Source: Peptococcaceae bacterium
GTDB taxonomy: Bacteria > Bacillota > Peptococcia > Peptococcales > Peptococcaceae
DNA: 17,829 bases
Assembly: GCA_017532485.1 (NCBI GenBank)
Contig: JAFXJE010000206.1
Span: 1 to 17,829 of the forward strand
Reading direction: 5' to 3'
Shown: positions 14,817 to 17,829 of the stretch, one piece after another
How positions within the stretch are numbered: position 1 is the stretch's first letter
Layout of the letters: the number at the start of each line of letters is the position of its first letter
Translations under genes and position numbers: made by a program
Notes under the pieces: model-generated
The model's input: the letters and a program-made list of their open reading frames with translations, nothing else
What the model was told of the DNA's origin: nothing
Databases searched by the model: none

Positions 14817-17800
14817 ATGCAAAAAATCTGCAAGTTAACTTGCAGCAAGGCTACTTTGGCAGCCTTGCTGCAAGTTAACTTGCAGCAAGGCTACTTTGGC
14901 AGCCTTGCTGCTGGGCTTATTATTAACAATGCTTTTTGCATTACCGGCAAATGCCGCCGCGGCACCACTTACAGTTGCTGGTATTGAGCTTAATGATGGA
15001 TATTGTTTGGTAGACAATGAAGACACATCAGCAACTGAAGGCAATAATGATGGCAATTATGTTGCATACTATAAAGACACTGTATTACATTTAAAGGGTT
15101 TGAATATTAATATGACTGCTGAGAGTATTAATGGTATTAAGTGGGATAGTTATTCTAATCCTTTAACGATCGAGCTGACCGGCAGTAATAAGTTAAAACA
15201 AGAAAACGGCGTTGCTGGTATAGCAATCTCGAGTCCTGCTAGTAATCTTGTGATTACAGGTGATGGTACATTAGAAATTATTGGTGGTAATAATGGTATT
15301 TGGCTGGATTCTGGTGGGATAACAATCAGTGGCAGTACGAAAGTTACAGTTACAGACAATACTGGGTCTGGTATTTCCTGCTTTTCTTTAACTGTAAGCG
15401 ATAGTGCTACATTGGCTGTTACTGGCAGCAATCATGGTATTTGGGTAAGAGATAATACAACAATCAGTGGAAGTGCAAAAGTTACAGTTACAGGCAATGG
15501 TGGATCTGGTATTTATAATAAAGGTGGAAATGCTGCACTAGGTAAGACGAAAACTATCATCCAAGGAAATGCAGTAGTTAATATAGAGGGTACTACTTAT
15601 GGTATCGGTGGTGGGAGCAATACGATAGTTGAGCTCAGTGGAGATTGTAAATTTATTGCAAAAGGTGGAACAGCTGCTCTTCAAAAAGCCCCTGCTAGTA
15701 TTAATTATACAACAAGAAAAGTTTTTGCAAGTGCAAGTATTGATGGCGATGATTTAGTTGTTTATAAAAATGAAAACAATGGAAACTATCGTTATGTAAA
15801 AGTACAAGCTAAGACCGAACCACCTTTTGTGTTAACTTTTAATACAGACGGTGGTAGTGTGATTGCTCCTATCATTAAAGATGAACCTATCATAGCTCCA
15901 GATGACCCTACTAAAGAAGGCTACACATTTGCCGGCTGGACTGATAACAGCGAAGGAGCTGTAGCATTCCCAATAACTATGCCAGCAGAAGATATGGAGA
16001 TTACTGCACAATGGACTGTCAATCAGTATACTATTACCTTTGATACAGACGGTGGTAGTGAAATAGCTGCTATTACTCAGGATTACGGTACAGCTATCAC
16101 AGCTCCATCTAACCCAACTAAAGAGGGTTATACATTTGCTGGCTGGGATACTGAAATTCCAGCAACTATGCCAGCAGAAGATATGACGGTCACAGCACAG
16201 TGGGATGCCATTCAGTATAGATTTACTTTCAATACTAATGGTGGCACTGCAATAGATCCAATTGTAGCGCCTAAAGATGCACATATCATAGCTCCAGCTG
16301 ACCCTACTAAAGAAGGCTACACATTTGTCGGCTGGGATAAACAATTTCCATTAACTATGCCAGCAGAAAATAGGATTTTTAATGCACAATGGATTATCAA
16401 TCAGTATACTATTACCTTTGATACAGACGGTGGTAGTGAAATAGCTGCTATTACTCAGGATTACGATACAGCTATCACAGCTCCATCTAACCCTACTAAA
16501 GAAGGTTATACCTTTGCCGGTTGGGATCCTGAAATTCCAACAAAAATGCCAGCAGAAGATATGACGGTCACAGCACAGTGGGATGCTATTCAGTATACAA
16601 TTACATTTGATACCGATGGTGGTACTTCTGTTGCTCCAATCATGGCAGAGGAAGGTGCACCTATCACAGCACCAGCTGCTCCTACTAAAGAGGGTTATAC
16701 ATTTGATGGTTGGGATACTGAAATTCCAACAACTATGCCAGCGCAAAATATGGAGATTACTGCACAATGGACTATCAATCAATATACTATTATCTTTAAT
16801 ACAGACGGTGGTAGTGTGATTGCTCCTATCACTCAGGATTACGGTACAGCTATCACAGCACCAGCTGCTCCTACTAAAGAGGGTTATACATTTGCTGGCT
16901 GGTCACCAGCAATTCCAGCAACTATGCCAGCGCAAAATATGACTATTACAGCTTTGTGGAGAGAAAATTCAGGTGGCGGTGACGATTACTATACTCCTAG
17001 TGATACAGTAACTTCTACTACACAAAATAGTGACGGCTCTGTAACGGAAACAACAGTTGATAAAACAACAGGTACAACTACTACCGTTACTACTAAACCT
17101 GATGGTGCTAAAGTAACGGTGGAAGAGAAAAAAGACGGCAGTGTAACTACTATTGAAGAAACAACTATCGGTAAAGTAACTACTGATATAGATGGAAAAG
17201 GCAATATAAAATCAGAAGTTGAACTGAACTTTGATAGAGCAACTGATATCAATTTACCGATTAGAGATTATAGTGATATTGCTAAACTGACCGTTACTTA
17301 CGAAGACGGTACTAAGGTAGATATTATTGATTTCAAAAAGACAGCAGATGGTATCAAAATCAATATTGCAGACGATTGCAGTGTTGCTTTCAACAAAGTA
17401 GTACCACATAACTTTACAGATTTAGCGTCTGACCATTGGGCAACTAAGGATATTGATTATATTTCTTCCACTGGTTTGATGCGTGGGATGACAGCAACCA
17501 ACTTTGAGCCAAATGTTACTTTAACTAGAGGTATGCTGGTTACTATTCTTTATCGTTTAGAAAATGAGCCGGCAGTAAATACAAATATGGGTTTCATAGA
17601 TGTTGATTTGGCACAATACTATGCCAAAGCTGTAGCTTGGGCTAAAGCAAATGGCATTGTTAATGGCGTTTCTGAGGACAGATTTGCTCCAGATAGTCAA
17701 ATTACTCGTGAACAAATGGCTGCGATTATGTGCAACTATGCTGAACATAAAGGTTATGATATCTCTGTAGGAGAAAATACCAATATTCTTTCCTATGATG

Positions 17801-17829
17801 ATTTTAGCAATATTTCCGAATATGCAATA
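14817..17829 (+). CDS. SLH-anchored Flg_new-repeat surface protein, 5' frame broken by a 40-bp duplication; 3' end outside the window
   Basis: From ATG 14817 (AAAGGAAG 8-10 nt upstream) the frame reaches a TGA at 14985-14987 after 56 codons. The downstream frame, shifted by one base, is open from 14839 to the window end. Deleting one 40-bp unit joins them into 991 open codons starting with signal peptide MQKICKLTCSKATLAALLLG, then a hydrophobic core and ANA cleavage site. After that: a beta-helix-like region (about 15150-15720), six Listeria-Bacteroides/Flg_new repeats (15820-16965), a Thr/Lys-rich linker (16966-17400), two SLH domains (17413-17574 and 17587-17760) and the start of a third. 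SLH domains bind cell-wall polymers, so it is an adhesin-like surface protein. Weak in-frame rescue starts are TTG 14896 (AAGG 5 nt upstream) and ATG 14929. Last gene of the lemA run in this window. Confidence 0.85.
14828..14885. repeat. 25-bp perfect inverted repeat built from an 18-bp palindrome
   Basis: CTGCAAGTTAACTTGCAG is a perfect 18-bp palindrome, present at 14828-14845 and 14868-14885. Inside each unit CAGCAAGGCT and AGCCTTGCTG form a 10-bp hairpin. Together 14828-14852 and 14861-14885 are exact reverse complements around an 8-nt loop. In mRNA the stem would start 9 nt after the ATG, and in DNA it could extrude as a cruciform and promote slippage. Confidence 0.9.
14828..14911 (+). 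repeat. Perfect 40-bp tandem duplication in signal-peptide codons
   Basis: Two identical 40-bp units (14828-14867, 14868-14907) are followed by CTGC, the first four bases of a third unit. That 4-bp microhomology at the junction is the signature of a slippage or template-switch duplication. Since 40 is 1 mod 3, gain or loss of one unit switches the reading frame. No other nearby gene has such a repeat. Confidence 0.95.
15291..15519 (+). repeat. 47-aa internal duplication in the beta-helix-like region
   Basis: Two copies 141 bp apart encode NGIWLDSGGITISGSTKVTV and HGIWVRDNTTISGSAKVTV, each followed by a related TGSGI-type turn. They read like successive coils of a parallel beta-helix. Confidence 0.7.
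15820..16965 (+). repeat. Array of six Flg_new (Listeria-Bacteroides) repeats
   Basis: Repeat starts are 15820, 16021, 16210, 16399, 16588 and 16777. The first is 201 bp; the other five are exactly 189 bp (63 aa). Each carries the T-F-x-T-D-G-G, PTKEGYTFAGW and AQW landmarks. Repeats two and four are nearly identical in nucleotides, pointing to recent exchange within the array. Confidence 0.92.

Noticed and set aside
14817..14987. The 56-codon ATG frame as a genuine small protein
   Set aside because: Its sequence after the repeat is just the frame-shifted reading of a signal peptide; the alternative frame is open for 3 kb and has a recognisable protein.
15832..16782. Long reverse-strand ORFs opposite the Flg_new repeats
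   Set aside because: They are Cys/Trp/Ser-rich periodic shadows of the 189-bp repeats, without ribosome binding sites, and the + strand product is clear.
16583..16819. A 78-aa + strand ORF inside the repeat array
   Set aside because: It is out of frame with the surface protein, leucine-rich by codon shift, and has no ribosome binding site.
15820..16965. CRISPR-like regular repeat spacing
   Set aside because: The period is 189 bp, continuous, and in frame with protein repeats; there are no short direct repeats with unique spacers and no cas genes.

Overview
The window looks like a low-GC Bacillota (Firmicutes) chromosome, probably an anaerobic or host-associated member. The signs are AT-rich codon use, strong AGGAGG-type ribosome binding sites, a LytTR/GHKL two-component pair, LemA/DUF2207 proteins and an SLH-anchored protein carrying Listeria-Bacteroides (Flg_new) repeats. 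I cannot place it below phylum with confidence. Nearly all protein genes lie on the + strand. No RNA gene, IS element, CRISPR array or prophage gene is visible.

Layout. (1) 1-172: the 3' end of trmD and its terminator. (2) 175-2767: a monocistronic membrane diguanylate cyclase (SBP_bac_3, TM, PAS, PAS-like, GGDEF) with its own promoter and terminator. (3) 2787-6106: a tight four-gene run of trmO, a DMT transporter, an MBL-fold hydrolase of the COG1237 type and a dihydrouridine synthase. Two of the four, plus the upstream trmD, modify tRNA. (4) 6136-6710: an unrecognised 146-aa protein with a good promoter and a terminator. (5) 6725-8727: a LytTR response regulator and GHKL histidine kinase overlapping by 4 nt, with no agrB or agrD nearby. 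They are followed by a Gln/Glu-rich lipoprotein whose upstream region carries LytTR-box-like sequences. (6) 9550 to the end: a compact envelope operon of lemA, a DUF2207 membrane protein, a zinc-ribbon/SHOCT cytoplasmic protein, a clostripain-family (C11) lipoprotein protease, and a large secreted SLH surface protein cut off by the window edge.

The most striking feature is at the start of that last gene. A perfect 40-bp unit is repeated twice in tandem (14828-14911) inside the signal-peptide codons. Because 40 is not a multiple of 3, the annotated ATG frame stops after 56 codons. Removing one copy joins the ATG to about 990 open codons and restores a textbook Sec signal peptide. Each unit begins with an 18-bp perfect palindrome, and the two copies together form a 25-bp perfect inverted repeat. 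This is either a reversible ON/OFF (phase-variation) switch caught in the OFF state, a recent mutation, or an assembly artefact. Raw reads would decide.

How the genes may work together (inference): LemA, DUF2207, the SHOCT protein and the C11 protease form an envelope unit in which a surface-tethered Arg/Lys-specific protease is made with a switchable adhesin-like SLH protein. The two-component system probably tunes the neighbouring lipoprotein. The diguanylate cyclase adds a nutrient-sensing c-di-GMP input.
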